From: Negativicutes bacterium | GTDB taxonomy: Bacteria > Bacillota_C > Negativicutes > Sporomusales_B > JARLHX01 | Length of the DNA: 64,000 nucleotides | Assembly: GCA_031292035.1 (NCBI GenBank) | Contig: JARLHX010000280.1 | Coordinates: 1 to 64,000, forward strand | Direction of reading: 5' to 3' | In this document: positions 28,280 to 37,764 of the stretch, piece by piece | Layout: every line of letters starts with the position of its first letter | How positions within the stretch are numbered: position 1 is the stretch's first letter | Position numbers and translations under genes: made by a program | Notes under the pieces: model-generated | Told to the model about the DNA's origin: nothing | What the model saw: the letters and a program-made list of their open reading frames with translations, nothing else | Databases searched by the model: none

Positions 28280-30355
28280 TTAAGATTTCACCGTCCCCAA
28301 TGCTTGTACTTCTATCTTTGGATCAATTTCCGCGTAGGATAATACCACCAGGTTTGGCGCAATTCGCTCAGTCACTTTTCGGAATGGCAAGCGGGTAGCA
28401 GGGCTTGTCAGGACAACCGGCTGATAACCAAGACCGGTAAGTTTCGGTAGTTCACTGTTCAGGCTGGTTATAATGCCTTGAATGCTCTGTGGATCAAGGG
28501 CTACATAGGAGCCTCGGTCGCTGCGCTGAACCGCCGCATTAATCGCGGTTTCCAGCTGTGGATCCACTGTAAGGCAAACCAGGGTATTATTATGGATATA
28601 CTGACGGGAAATATTGCGAGCAAGGGACTGCCTGGCGTATTCAGAAAGAATTTCTGTGTCTTTGGTCATTGGCGCATGGTCAGCCAAGGACTCAAAAATG
28701 GTTACCATGTCGCGGACAGATACTCGCTCCGACAGTAAATTTGCCAAGACTTTTTGAATGTCGCCCAGTGAAAGCAAGCCTGGGGTGAGTTCGTCCACAA
28801 CAGCAGGATTGTTTTGCTTGACAGATTCCACCAGAGTTTGTACCTCTTGGCGACCGATGATTTCCGCGGCATGGGATTTGATGACCTCTGTCAAGTGGGT
28901 TGCCAAAACGGATACCGGATCGACTACCGTGTAGCCAGCCAATTCAGCGCGTTCACGGCTGTCTTCCTGAATCCAAACCGCCGGCAGACCAAATGCAGGT
29001 TCGACAGTTTCTACGCCTGTCAGCTCTTCGGCAACTGTGCCAGGATTCATGGCCATATAATAATCTAATAGTAATTCTCCCTTAGCCACTTCAACCCCTC
29101 TAAGCTTGATAACATAGGAATTAGGCTTGAGTTGAATATTATCGCGAATGCGGATGGTGGGAACGATCAGTCCCATTTCCAGCGCACACTGCCGACGGAT
29201 CATGACCACCCGGTCCAAGAGATCGCCGCCTTGACTGGCATCAACCATAGGAATCAGACTATAGCCAATTTCCAGTTCCATGGGGTCAACCTGTAGCAAG
29301 GCCACAACATTTTCCGGTTTGCGGACATCTTCTATCTCTTTTTCTTCCTGGCGACTGATTTCGGTTTGCGCCATGTCGGTTAAACTGCGCCGCAGGGTGT
29401 AAGCAAACAGAAACGAGAGAACGCTGAGCGATATAAACGGAATGCCTGGCAACCCGGGAACAATACCAAGCATGAAGAGTACACCGGACGCGATGAAAAA
29501 GATTCGCGGATTGGTAAGAATCTGGCTGACGATATCGTGACCAAGATTGGATTCTGACGCCGCCCGGGTGACCACAATGCCTGTTGCTGTTGAAATCATC
29601 AGTGCCGGGATCTGCGCGACCAATCCTTCTCCTACTGTAAGCAAGGTATACGTCTGTAAGGCCTGTAACACATCCATGTTCCGCTGCACCATACCGACAA
29701 CGAATCCGCCGACGATGTTGATGATAATAATGATAATGGCAGCGATGGCGTCGCCTTTGACAAATTTGCTGGCGCCGTCCATAGCGCCGTAAAAGTCGGC
29801 CTCCCGTTGAATATTGCGGCGCCTGGTACGGGCATCAACATCAGAGATGAGTCCGGCATTCAAATCAGCGTCAATCGCCATTTGTTTGCCAGGCATGGCG
29901 TCCAACGTAAAGCGGGCTGCAACTTCAGCGACCCTCTCGGCACCTTTGGTGATAACAACGAATTGGATAATGACCAGAATGACGAAGACGATAAACCCTA
30001 CCAACGGATTGCCGCCGACAACAAAGTTGCCAAACGCGGTAATCACTTCGCCGGCATAACCGTCCAGCAAAATCAGTCTGGTGGAAGAAACGTTGAGAGC
30101 TAATCGAAAAAGGGTTGTAATTAGCAGCAAGGATGGGAAAACGGAAAACTGCAGTGGCTCGACATTATAGATTGCCACCATAACTATAATTAAGGCGATG
30201 GTAATATTGAATGTCAAAAAAAGGTCTAACAGGAAGGTTGGTAAAGGAATAATCATCATCACAACAATCGTAATGACGACGACGGCAATCAGAATGTCGC
30301 TGTATTTAAGAATACTTTCAAACGGAGACGCTTGGGGTGATGTTGGGGTTGCCAC
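28280..30355 (-). CDS. flhA: Flagellar export gate protein FlhA
   Basis: A 691-residue inner-membrane protein: about eight membrane segments in residues 20-330 with the conserved FHIPEP region (AMPGKQMAIDADLNAGLI), then the large cytoplasmic domain that docks chaperone-substrate complexes. It follows flhB by 19 bases and is directly abutted by flhF, the common order. Confidence 0.97.
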   Translation of the reverse strand: MATPTSPQASPFESILKYSDILIAVVVITIVVMMIIPLPTFLLDLFLTFNITIALIIVMVAIYNVEPLQFSVFPSLLLITTLFRLALNVSSTRLILLDGYAGEVITAFGNFVVGGNPLVGFIVFVILVIIQFVVITKGAERVAEVAARFTLDAMPGKQMAIDADLNAGLISDVDARTRRRNIQREADFYGAMDGASKFVKGDAIAAIIIIIINIVGGFVVGMVQRNMDVLQALQTYTLLTVGEGLVAQIPALMISTATGIVVTRAASESNLGHDIVSQILTNPRIFFIASGVLFMLGIVPGLPGIPFISLSVLSFLFAYTLRRSLTDMAQTEISRQEEKEIEDVRKPENVVALLQVDPMELEIGYSLIPMVDASQGGDLLDRVVMIRRQCALEMGLIVPTIRIRDNIQLKPNSYVIKLRGVEVAKGELLLDYYMAMNPGTVAEELTGVETVEPAFGLPAVWIQEDSRERAELAGYTVVDPVSVLATHLTEVIKSHAAEIIGRQEVQTLVESVKQNNPAVVDELTPGLLSLGDIQKVLANLLSERVSVRDMVTIFESLADHAPMTKDTEILSEYARQSLARNISRQYIHNNTLVCLTVDPQLETAINAAVQRSDRGSYVALDPQSIQGIITSLNSELPKLTGLGYQPVVLTSPATRLPFRKVTERIAPNLVVLSYAEIDPKIEVQALGTVKS

Positions 30356-30374
30356 GTATTTTTTATCCTCCTAC

Positions 30375-31520
30375 TCAGGACAGGCGTCTTTTTAGTCGGT
30401 ACACATAGGCCAATACTTCAGCGATGGCCTGGTACAGTTCCGGAGGGATTACCTCGCCGACTTCCACAGTCGCATAGAGTGCACGGGCCAGAGGTTTGTT
30501 TTCAACAATCGCCACCTTGTTCTCTTTTGCCAGGGTTTTGATGCGCTCAGCCAAAAAATCTTGGCCTTTAGCAACAACTAGTGGCGCGTTCATCTCTTTG
30601 TCATATTTAATGGCGATGGCAAAATGGGTCGGGTTGGTGATGACTGCCGTCGCTTTCGGGACTTCCTGCATCATGCGGCGCATAGCCATGGCACGCTGTC
30701 GTTCCCTGATTCGGCCTTTAATTTGGGGGTTACCTTCGGTTTGTTTATATTCTTCTTTAATCTCATGTTTTGACATCTTGATGCTCTCGTTATGCTCCCA
30801 CCACTGATAAAAGTAGTCGATGGCAGCCAGCACCAGGATAACAGCACCAATTTGAAAGGCTAAATCAAGGATTAAAGAACTGACAAGCTGCAGTGTATCG
30901 ATGAGGTCGGCGGTGATCAGTTGGGGAATGCGCTCAGCTTGGCGGGACATGAATCGGTAGATAAAAAAGCCGATAATCAGTATTTTTATCAATGATTTAA
31001 CTAGCTCAACCAACGAGCGCTTGGAAAACATTCGCTGAAACCCGCTCAATGGGTTGATTCGGTCAAATTGAGGCATCAGCGGTTCTAACGAAAAGACGAA
31101 TCCAACCTGGAGGAAACCCACAGCCAGCGAGATAACAAGAATGAAAACCATCACTGGCATCGTTGTTTTCAAAAATACCGAGGTAATGGTGAAAAACAAG
31201 ACATGGATATCGGTAATTGTCATATCGGTAGTGGAAAAGTGAGAAAACATAAAGCGCATAAAGTCAGCCAGTTCTGTATACATATAGGATCCGACGACTT
31301 TAAGGGCCAGAAAGGCTGCTAAGATGACAAAGGCGGAATTGAGTTCTTGGCTTTTGGCGACCTGCCCTTTTTGACGGGATTCGTCTCTCTTTTTCGGTGT
31401 TGCCTCTTCCGTCTTTTCTCCGGCAAATAATTGGAGGTCAAGGCCGTTTAGGCGGTAACGGGGCGCATTGGGTTTATCCGAATTGAGCCAGGAGGTGGTA
31501 TATATTTTGATACATTCCAT
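30375..31520 (-). CDS. flhB: Flagellar export switch protein FlhB
   Basis: Four membrane segments and a cytoplasmic tail with the self-cleavage motif NPTH (VITNPTHFAIAI), needed to switch export from hook to filament proteins. The N-terminus carries the usual LQLFAGEKTEEATPKKR. The start is set by GGAGG 9 bases before ATG at 31518-31520 (381 residues); this makes a 47-base overlap with fliR. No later start codon exists before the conserved region. Confidence 0.95.
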   Translation of the reverse strand: MECIKIYTTSWLNSDKPNAPRYRLNGLDLQLFAGEKTEEATPKKRDESRQKGQVAKSQELNSAFVILAAFLALKVVGSYMYTELADFMRFMFSHFSTTDMTITDIHVLFFTITSVFLKTTMPVMVFILVISLAVGFLQVGFVFSLEPLMPQFDRINPLSGFQRMFSKRSLVELVKSLIKILIIGFFIYRFMSRQAERIPQLITADLIDTLQLVSSLILDLAFQIGAVILVLAAIDYFYQWWEHNESIKMSKHEIKEEYKQTEGNPQIKGRIRERQRAMAMRRMMQEVPKATAVITNPTHFAIAIKYDKEMNAPLVVAKGQDFLAERIKTLAKENKVAIVENKPLARALYATVEVGEVIPPELYQAIAEVLAYVYRLKRRLS

Positions 31521-32253
31521 TGAATCCAACCTCCAAGAAGGCGATATAAAAAGGCAAGGCTACTGCGAGGATAAAAATACCAATGGCGATTTTGCCGGGA
31601 ACTCCAACCACAAAAATATTCATCTGAGGCATAGTGCGGGCAAGAATGCCAAGAGCTACGTCAGTCAACAGGAGCGTTACCAAAACAGGCAAGCTGATTT
31701 TGAAGCCGATAATAAAAACGTCGATAACCAAGTTAGTAATAAATTCGGCCAATGAAGGATGAAAAACGACACCGGTAAGCGGAATAACTTTAAAGCTGGC
31801 AAATAAAGCGGTTAAAAGAATGTGATGACCATTGGTAATCAAAAATACCAGCATACCGAGAATATAGAGAAAGTTGCCCAGTAGCGGAATTTGTTGGCCA
31901 AATTGGGGGTCAAAGATATTGACAATACCAAACCCTATCTGTAGATCAATCAGGTGGCCGGCCATTTGCACGGCATAAAAGATGAGATAGCTCACAAAAC
32001 CGAAAAGCAGTCCAAGTATGAATTCACCGACTACCAGCGCAATATAGGTCCAAAATGTATCTGGCAGGGTTATTTTGCCTGTACTTATCAGGGGAAGCAA
32101 AATATAGGACAAAAGCAGTGACATACCGGCTTTGGCATAGCGCGGAATATTGTTACTGCTAAAAAAGGGTGCGGCGGTAAAAATACCGCTGATTCGGGCG
32201 AAAATCAACAAGAAGATATTTGTCTGATTAAGTAAGACTGATAATATATCCAA
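31474..32253 (-). CDS. fliR: Flagellar export gate protein FliR
   Basis: A 259-residue protein with six hydrophobic segments, beginning NIFLLIFARISGIFTAAPFF. FliR joins FliP and FliQ to form the export gate core. Its 3' end overlaps flhB by 47 bases; in some clostridia the two are fused, which fits the close coupling here. Confidence 0.95.
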   Translation of the reverse strand: MDILSVLLNQTNIFLLIFARISGIFTAAPFFSSNNIPRYAKAGMSLLLSYILLPLISTGKITLPDTFWTYIALVVGEFILGLLFGFVSYLIFYAVQMAGHLIDLQIGFGIVNIFDPQFGQQIPLLGNFLYILGMLVFLITNGHHILLTALFASFKVIPLTGVVFHPSLAEFITNLVIDVFIIGFKISLPVLVTLLLTDVALGILARTMPQMNIFVVGVPGKIAIGIFILAVALPFYIAFLEVGFNGMYQNIYHLLAQFG

Positions 32254-32274
32254 AAACCTGTTACCACCCTGCTG

Positions 32275-32544
32275 TTACCGAATCATCTGTGGTATGGTCA
32301 GAAAAAGTTCCCTTGTATAATCGATTAGCAAACTTAGAATCCAAGGGCCAAAGACCAGGATGGCAACAAAAACAGCAACGATTTTGGGAATGAACGCCAA
32401 CGTTTGTTCTTGAATCTGGGTTGTGGCCTGAAAAATGCTGACAAGTATACCGACAAGGAGTCCGAGCCCCAGCATTGGCGCGGATACTAGCATAACCATG
32501 AATAATGCATCTCGACCAATTTGAATCGCCAAGTCATTGGACAT
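32275..32544 (-). CDS. fliQ: Flagellar export gate protein FliQ
   Basis: An 89-residue protein with two membrane helices and conserved IFQATTQIQEQTLAFIPKI between them. Part of the FliPQR gate. It lies between fliP and fliR with 10- and 21-base gaps. Confidence 0.96.
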   Translation of the reverse strand: MSNDLAIQIGRDALFMVMLVSAPMLGLGLLVGILVSIFQATTQIQEQTLAFIPKIVAVFVAILVFGPWILSLLIDYTRELFLTIPQMIR

Positions 32545-32554
32545 GCTAAGCCTC

Positions 32555-33349
32555 CTAGTTGAAGCTGGTAATTAGCGAACGGACGACCAAGTGCCAGCCG
32601 TCTACCAGAATAAACAGTAAAATCTTAAATGGCAACGAGATCATAACCGGTGGCACCATCATCATCCCCATGGACATCAGAGTACTAGCCACCACCATAT
32701 CGATAACGATGAACGGGATGTAAATCAGAAACCCGATTTGAAAGGCGGTTTTCAGTTCACTGATGACAAAAGCCGGAATAAGGGTCGTCGTTGGGATGTC
32801 TTCAGCAGAATTTGGCCGAGGGGTCTCAGACAGATTAACAAACAAAGCCAAGTCATTCTCCCGGGTTTGTTTGAGCATAAATTCCCGCATCGGCTTTAAG
32901 GCAGCTGTCATCGCATTATCTTGGGTTATTGTACCGGCAAGATAAGGTTGAAGTGCTGTAGTGTTGACTTTATCGATATACGGAGACATCGTGAAGAAAG
33001 TCAGAAACAGTGCCAATCCAACTAGAACCTGGTTGGGTGGCATCTGTTGAGTAGCAAGGGCGCTGCGGACAAAGGACAGAACTACGATGATCCTCGTAAA
33101 GGATGTCATCATTATTAAAATTGACGGTGCCAGAGTAAGCACTGTCAAGGCAAACAAAACTTGTAAGCTCAGAGCCACATCTTTCGGACTGTTAGCCGCA
33201 TCAACGCCGATATTAATATTGGGCAGCGGAATCAAGGGCGCAGCCTGAGCGGTCTGAGGTATGAAAATTAAACTGGACAATACACAAAGGCAGATCAGAA
33301 ATAAAAGTCGCTTTGGCAAACGCTTACCTCTTCTCGCGATCATTTTCAC
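32555..33349 (-). CDS. fliP: Flagellar export gate protein FliP
   Basis: A signal peptide (RLLFLICLCVLSSLIFIPQTAQA) and four membrane segments, with signatures MMTSFTRIIVVLSFVRSALAT and FQIGFLIYIPFIVIDMVVAS. The frame is open to 33439 inside fliO, but GTG at 33347-33349 has AGGAG 5 bases upstream and gives 264 residues; ATG at 33343 is an alternative. It overlaps fliO by 26 bases. Confidence 0.95.
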   Translation of the reverse strand: MKMIARRGKRLPKRLLFLICLCVLSSLIFIPQTAQAAPLIPLPNINIGVDAANSPKDVALSLQVLFALTVLTLAPSILIMMTSFTRIIVVLSFVRSALATQQMPPNQVLVGLALFLTFFTMSPYIDKVNTTALQPYLAGTITQDNAMTAALKPMREFMLKQTRENDLALFVNLSETPRPNSAEDIPTTTLIPAFVISELKTAFQIGFLIYIPFIVIDMVVASTLMSMGMMMVPPVMISLPFKILLFILVDGWHLVVRSLITSFN

Positions 33350-33881
33350 TGTTGCTCCTGTTGTAGCCCCCGAAAACACCAGGGAAACGTTGAGACATTT
33401 GCTGCAGAGAGTTGAGATGTCGTTGCAAGACGGCGTCAAATTGCGTCGCAGGTAAAGCAGTATTCATATTTTGTAGTTTTTCCACTTCAGCAGGATCAGA
33501 AATTTCTTGCAAGACATTAATGTTATGATCGGTTACGCCGAGAACCAAAAATCGTCCGGCAATTTCAACGATATAGACGCCGCGATTAGGCCCCAGCGGA
33601 AGGTTAAAGATTACTTTATTCTCACCGACAACAGCTGATTTTCCCAGTCGTTGACCGAGGAAGCGGGAAGTAACATAAGCCAGCCCAATCACAACGACAA
33701 AGGTAAAAAGCAGGGAAAACAAATAAGCGATGGTGGAAAACCACGATGAACCAGAGGATTTCGGCTCCTGGTAATTGAGAAAATCCCCGGTTTGATCGGC
33801 GGCAAACACTGGAAACACTTGATTCAGCACCAGAAATGAAACAAACAGCATTAAAACCAGCCAAGAACGTGGATTTTTCAT
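33324..33881 (-). CDS. fliO: Flagellar biosynthesis protein FliO
   Basis: A 185-residue protein with a cleavable-looking signal (LVLMLFVSFLVLNQVFPVFA), one further membrane segment (about 50-70) and the FliO-type RFLGQRLGKSAVV...YIVEIAGRFLVLGVT region. FliO helps FliP assemble. It starts one base after cheY. Confidence 0.9.
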   Translation of the reverse strand: MKNPRSWLVLMLFVSFLVLNQVFPVFAADQTGDFLNYQEPKSSGSSWFSTIAYLFSLLFTFVVVIGLAYVTSRFLGQRLGKSAVVGENKVIFNLPLGPNRGVYIVEIAGRFLVLGVTDHNINVLQEISDPAEVEKLQNMNTALPATQFDAVLQRHLNSLQQMSQRFPGVFGGYNRSNSENDREKR

Positions 33882-33882
33882 A

Positions 33883-34245
33883 TTAACCAGCAGCTTTGCG
33901 CAGCGCTTCCAGTACGCGATCCGGTTGAAAAGGTTTTACAATGAAGTCGCGGGCACCGGACTGGATGGCTTCGATAACCATGGCTTGTTGCCCCATCGCG
34001 CTGCACATAATAACCTTCGCGTTTGGATCAATTTTCTTAATTTGCTTTACAGCCGAGATACCGTCCATTTCCGGCATGGTAATGTCCATCGTGGTTAGGT
34101 CAGGCTTCAATTCTTGGTACTTCTCTACCGCTTTTAACCCGTTCTCTGCTTCACCAACTACTTCGAAACCGTTTTTGGTCAGGATATCCTTGATCATCAT
34201 CCGCATAAAAGCTGCATCGTCAACAACCAGCACTTTAATAGCCAT
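33883..34245 (-). CDS. cheY: Chemotaxis response regulator CheY
   Basis: A 120-residue stand-alone receiver: acidic pair VLVVDDAAFMR, phospho-Asp in LTTMDITMPEMDG, Thr/Ser in IMCSAMGQ and Lys in FIVKPF. Phosphorylated by CheA, it binds FliM and FliY at the switch; it lies between fliY and fliO as in B. subtilis. Confidence 0.96.
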   Translation of the reverse strand: MAIKVLVVDDAAFMRMMIKDILTKNGFEVVGEAENGLKAVEKYQELKPDLTTMDITMPEMDGISAVKQIKKIDPNAKVIMCSAMGQQAMVIEAIQSGARDFIVKPFQPDRVLEALRKAAG

Positions 34246-34277
34246 TCATATACCTCTCCTATCCATTATTTTATAGT

Positions 34278-35435
34278 TCACTGCAAATTGGCCCGATCAA
34301 GCTGACCGATAATTTCGGTGACTCTGACACCAAAATTTTCATCAATGACGACGACTTCACCCTTGGCTATCAGTTTACCATTGGCGAGGATGTCGACCGG
34401 TTCGCCGGCAAGCTTGTCAAGTTCAACTACCGAGCCAGGACCGAGTTCCAAAATTTCTCTAATTAGTTTACGGGTTCGTCCGAGTTCCACCGTGACCTGC
34501 AACGGTACATCCATGATCAGACCGATATTTCCGTCGTACCCCGGCATGGTAGTGCCGGTCAACGGAGTGAACTGTACTGGTTGAACCATAACATTGTGGG
34601 GTTGCTGCGGGTGCTGCATCATCGGCTGTGCATACTGCATAGCCTGCGGCGGAGGTGGTGCCATCGGCTGAGCGTACTGCATGGCCTGCGGCGGAGGTGC
34701 TGCAGCCATCGGCTGTGGAATCTGGGGTGGCGGCGGCGCGGCCGTTGCCGCCTCTGCAGGTTGGACCGAGTTCAAGAGGTTACCAACAAGGTCTTTGGCC
34801 ACCGGAATGGTCAAGATTTGCATGATTTGGCTGTCAATAAGGTCTTCTACTTCCATCCGGAAAGCGACCTGGACAATGGGGTCATCATTACTGCCGATAC
34901 TGCCGAAACTGCCTTCAGAAGCAAAATCGAGCAGATTGCACTGGGGCGGCGCAATATCAATCTTCTTTTTGAAAACCGTTGACATGGATGTGGCCACTGC
35001 GCCCATCATCTGGTTCATGGCTTCAGAAACAGCGCTCATATACAATTCGTTGAGTTCGGCAGGCGGATTTGAGCCGTCACCACCCATCATCAAATCGGAG
35101 ATAATTAACGCGTCCTGTTCGCGAATGGCCAGCAGATTAGAACCTAATAAACCGTGAGTGTAGCCCACCTCTATCACAAGATAGGGCAAAGGATATTGCT
35201 GTTTGATCTCATTAATAGTGGATATGCTGACTTTTGGTGTCGTGATCGACACTCGTCTGCTCAGCAAAATGGATAGAGTTGTAGCGGCACTGCCCATGCA
35301 GATATTGCCGATTTCCCCCATCGCGTCTTTTTCAATATCGCCAAGGAGTTCACTGTTGTCGCCAGCAGGGGCGGCAGCGGGCTCGCCTCGTAACAAGGCG
35401 TCTATTTCTTCTTGCGAGAGAAATCCGTCACTCAT
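34278..35435 (-). CDS. fliY: Flagellar switch protein and CheY-P phosphatase FliY
   Basis: N-terminal CheY-binding motif LSQEEIDALL, a CheC-like phosphatase core with two E-x-x-N sites (MGEIGNICMGSAA and VSEAMNQMMGA), a Pro/Gln/Met-rich linker (about residues 230-290), and a C-terminal FliN domain (DVPLQVTVELGRTRKLIREIL). The frame opens at 35444, but that ATG touches the AAGGAG site; ATG at 35433-35435 is spaced 9 bases, giving 385 residues. It overlaps fliM by 8 bases. Confidence 0.96.
   Translation of the reverse strand: MSDGFLSQEEIDALLRGEPAAAPAGDNSELLGDIEKDAMGEIGNICMGSAATTLSILLSRRVSITTPKVSISTINEIKQQYPLPYLVIEVGYTHGLLGSNLLAIREQDALIISDLMMGGDGSNPPAELNELYMSAVSEAMNQMMGAVATSMSTVFKKKIDIAPPQCNLLDFASEGSFGSIGSNDDPIVQVAFRMEVEDLIDSQIMQILTIPVAKDLVGNLLNSVQPAEAATAAPPPPQIPQPMAAAPPPQAMQYAQPMAPPPPQAMQYAQPMMQHPQQPHNVMVQPVQFTPLTGTTMPGYDGNIGLIMDVPLQVTVELGRTRKLIREILELGPGSVVELDKLAGEPVDILANGKLIAKGEVVVIDENFGVRVTEIIGQLDRANLQ
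34621..34719 (-). repeat. 42-45-bp imperfect repeats in the fliY linker
   Basis: Copies start at 34621 and 34663, with a third partial copy from 34708. They encode PPPQAMQYAQPM-type units joining the phosphatase core to the FliN domain. Codon changes between copies are few, so the duplication is fairly recent. Confidence 0.8.
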
Positions 35436-36432
35436 CACCATCATCTCCTTTTGAAATGACTTCTGTTATTTGAACTGCAAGTTTTTTACGAGAAACACCT
35501 GGTTTGCACCTAAATTTTTCATTTGTACCAATTACGATATTCAATTCACTTTCCACCTTTGTCTCCAGTTGCAATACGTCACCAACTGAAAGCTGCAGTA
35601 GTTCGTGGACATGCACATTGATGGTTCCTAATTGTACGATAACCGGGATCGGCGTTTTTTCGAGTTTGCGCTGCAAAGCGCTGATGTTTTCCTCTGAAGA
35701 TTGTCGGGCTACAGAGGATGCCACCCAATAGGTGGTGGACAGTTTCGTCATAATCGGTTCCAGAACCAAGTAAGGGATGCACAGATTGATCAGTCCCTCA
35801 GCCTGGCCGATTTTTGTCTGTAAGGTAACAATAACAACCATGTCATTGGGAGGGACGATTTGAGTGAATTGAGGATTGGTCTCGATGGCTTCCAGTCTAG
35901 GTTCAAGTAAAATAACCTGTTTCCAGGCTTCCTGGAAGCTTTCCAGCGTTTTGGTAAGCACCCTCTTGACGATGGCTTCTTCGATATCGGTGAGCGGTCG
36001 CGGTTTCGCCGGCGGATTGCCCGGACCGCCAAACAAGCGGTCGATGATGGCGAAAACGATATTGGGGTTGACTTCAAGCAGTACATTACCTTTGAGGGGA
36101 CGCATCTGGAAGATGCTGATAACGCTAGGGTTTGGCAATGACCGGATAAATTCCTCATAGGTCAGCTGATCAACAGAAGCAACGTTAATATGTACGAAGG
36201 AACGCAAAAGTGCGGCCAGATATGTATTAAAGAGACGGGCGAAGTTCTCGTGGAGCATATATAAGGTACGGATCTGATCTTTTGAGAACTTATCCGGACG
36301 TTTAAAATCATATAGTTTGACTTTGCGTTGCGCTTGTTCAATTTTTATGTCATCAGCAGAAACTATACCGGTCGAAATTGCCGATAATAGTTCATCGATT
36401 TCGGATTGGGAGAGTACGTCTGGACCTGCCAA
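35428..36432 (-). CDS. fliM: Flagellar motor switch protein FliM
   Basis: A 334-residue protein: N-terminal CheY-P-binding motif LSQSEIDELLSAI, a CheC-like middle domain without the phosphatase residues (LYMLHENFARLFNTYLAALLR), and a C-terminal SpoA/FliN-like domain (LSVGDVLQLETKV). It forms the C-ring with FliG and FliY. Confidence 0.97.
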   Translation of the reverse strand: MAGPDVLSQSEIDELLSAISTGIVSADDIKIEQAQRKVKLYDFKRPDKFSKDQIRTLYMLHENFARLFNTYLAALLRSFVHINVASVDQLTYEEFIRSLPNPSVISIFQMRPLKGNVLLEVNPNIVFAIIDRLFGGPGNPPAKPRPLTDIEEAIVKRVLTKTLESFQEAWKQVILLEPRLEAIETNPQFTQIVPPNDMVVIVTLQTKIGQAEGLINLCIPYLVLEPIMTKLSTTYWVASSVARQSSEENISALQRKLEKTPIPVIVQLGTINVHVHELLQLSVGDVLQLETKVESELNIVIGTNEKFRCKPGVSRKKLAVQITEVISKGDDGDE

Positions 36433-36474
36433 ACTCTACCCCTCCTTTCGCGCTTTTTCCCGATATTTCGACAT

Positions 36475-36936
36475 CTATTGCAAGACGAAGTTCGTGATAT
36501 ATACGTCATAGACACGGTCTTGACCTAAGGCTTTATTGACCTCATTCTTGATCAAATCCTTGAGGCGCTCCTGCTTGCTTGGGTCAAAATCTTCAAGTTT
36601 CTGGGATCGAAGGATATAAACAACCGTATCAAGTATCTTTATTTCCTCAGGCGATACCGTTTTTCCTTCTCCTTCTTTCGCTTTCTTCTCAGGTTTTAGC
36701 TCTAATGTGAGTCCAATCTTCAAATATCGACCGCTATTGACACCGCCGATGTTGATAATCAGGCCATCTTTCGGGTCGCCAATCTTAACAAAAACCCCTG
36801 GTTCACGGGCCACAGCCTTGCCCTCCGATTTATCGGCGACGATTTTTGTCGCAATAAAATAGGCAACACCTCCAGCCAGCAACAGGCCGACTACAATTAA
36901 TCCCACAATCATCACTAATGATTTTTTTCCCGCCAT
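36475..36936 (-). CDS. fliL: Flagellar basal body-associated protein FliL
   Basis: A 153-residue protein with one N-terminal membrane segment (VMIVGLIVVGLLLAGGVAYFIA) and a periplasmic or extracytoplasmic domain with YLKIGLTLEL and a conserved C-terminus (VYDVYITNFVLQ). FliL supports stator function. It directly follows motA, where motB is usually found. Confidence 0.94.
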   Translation of the reverse strand: MAGKKSLVMIVGLIVVGLLLAGGVAYFIATKIVADKSEGKAVAREPGVFVKIGDPKDGLIINIGGVNSGRYLKIGLTLELKPEKKAKEGEGKTVSPEEIKILDTVVYILRSQKLEDFDPSKQERLKDLIKNEVNKALGQDRVYDVYITNFVLQ

Positions 36937-36974
36937 AACGGCACCCCCCTGGTTCGTTGTTTGAGAGCTATATT

Positions 36975-37751
36975 TTATTCAGACTGGCTTTTGGCACTTT
37001 GCCGTTTGACCGGCGGCAGGAAGGCTTCCAATTTTTCCTCGACGATCCTTGGATTGTCGCCTGCCTGAACAGACAGGATACCTTCCAACGTGACTTCATA
37101 AACCAGTACTTGATGAGAACTGCGGTTTTTTAGTTTACCGGCGATGGGTGGGAAAAAAATGTTAGCGCTGAATATACCGTATAGCGTAGCCAGGAAGGCG
37201 GTGGCGATGGCCGGACCGAGGGAATCGGTGTCCTTCAGGTTTCCGAGAACATGTACCAAGCCCATGACTGTACCGATAATCCCCATTGTGGGTGCGTAGC
37301 CGCCAGCTGCCTCGAAAATGCTGGCGCCTTTATGATGTCGTTCCTGGATGAAAGCCAGTTCGGTTTCCATGATGCTGCGCACCAATTCGGCATCCGTGCC
37401 GTCGATAACCAGTTGCATACCTTTGCGCAAGAATTTGTCTTCGAGAACAGCCAAATCCTCTTCTAACGCCAGTAAGCCCTCGCGGCGGGCCTTCTCCGCA
37501 AATCCCACCAGAGTGGAGATCAGTTGGCCAATATCGTGGCTTTCCTCGCGGAAGGCGATACGCAATAATACCGGAATGTTTTTTAGCTCCTCCATCGTAA
37601 ACCCGATCGCGGTAGCACCGAGGGTGCCGCCGGCGATCATGACGAACGCGGGAAGACTGATGAGACTGGACAGATGACCGCCTTCGAGAAGAACTGCGAT
37701 CAGGAGACCGCCGATGCCGACGATCAGGCCCAAAAGGGTAGTGATATCCAT
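36975..37751 (-). CDS. motA: Flagellar motor stator protein MotA
   Basis: A 258-residue protein with four membrane segments, the cytoplasmic loop carrying charged residues (AEKARREGLLALEEDL) and the MotA signature GGYAPTMGIIGTVMGLVHVLGNL. With MotB it forms the ion-driven stator. The next gene downstream, 38 bases away, is fliL; no motB lies in the window. Confidence 0.95.
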   Translation of the reverse strand: MDITTLLGLIVGIGGLLIAVLLEGGHLSSLISLPAFVMIAGGTLGATAIGFTMEELKNIPVLLRIAFREESHDIGQLISTLVGFAEKARREGLLALEEDLAVLEDKFLRKGMQLVIDGTDAELVRSIMETELAFIQERHHKGASIFEAAGGYAPTMGIIGTVMGLVHVLGNLKDTDSLGPAIATAFLATLYGIFSANIFFPPIAGKLKNRSSHQVLVYEVTLEGILSVQAGDNPRIVEEKLEAFLPPVKRQSAKSQSE

Positions 37752-37764
37752 GTCCTCACCTCAC

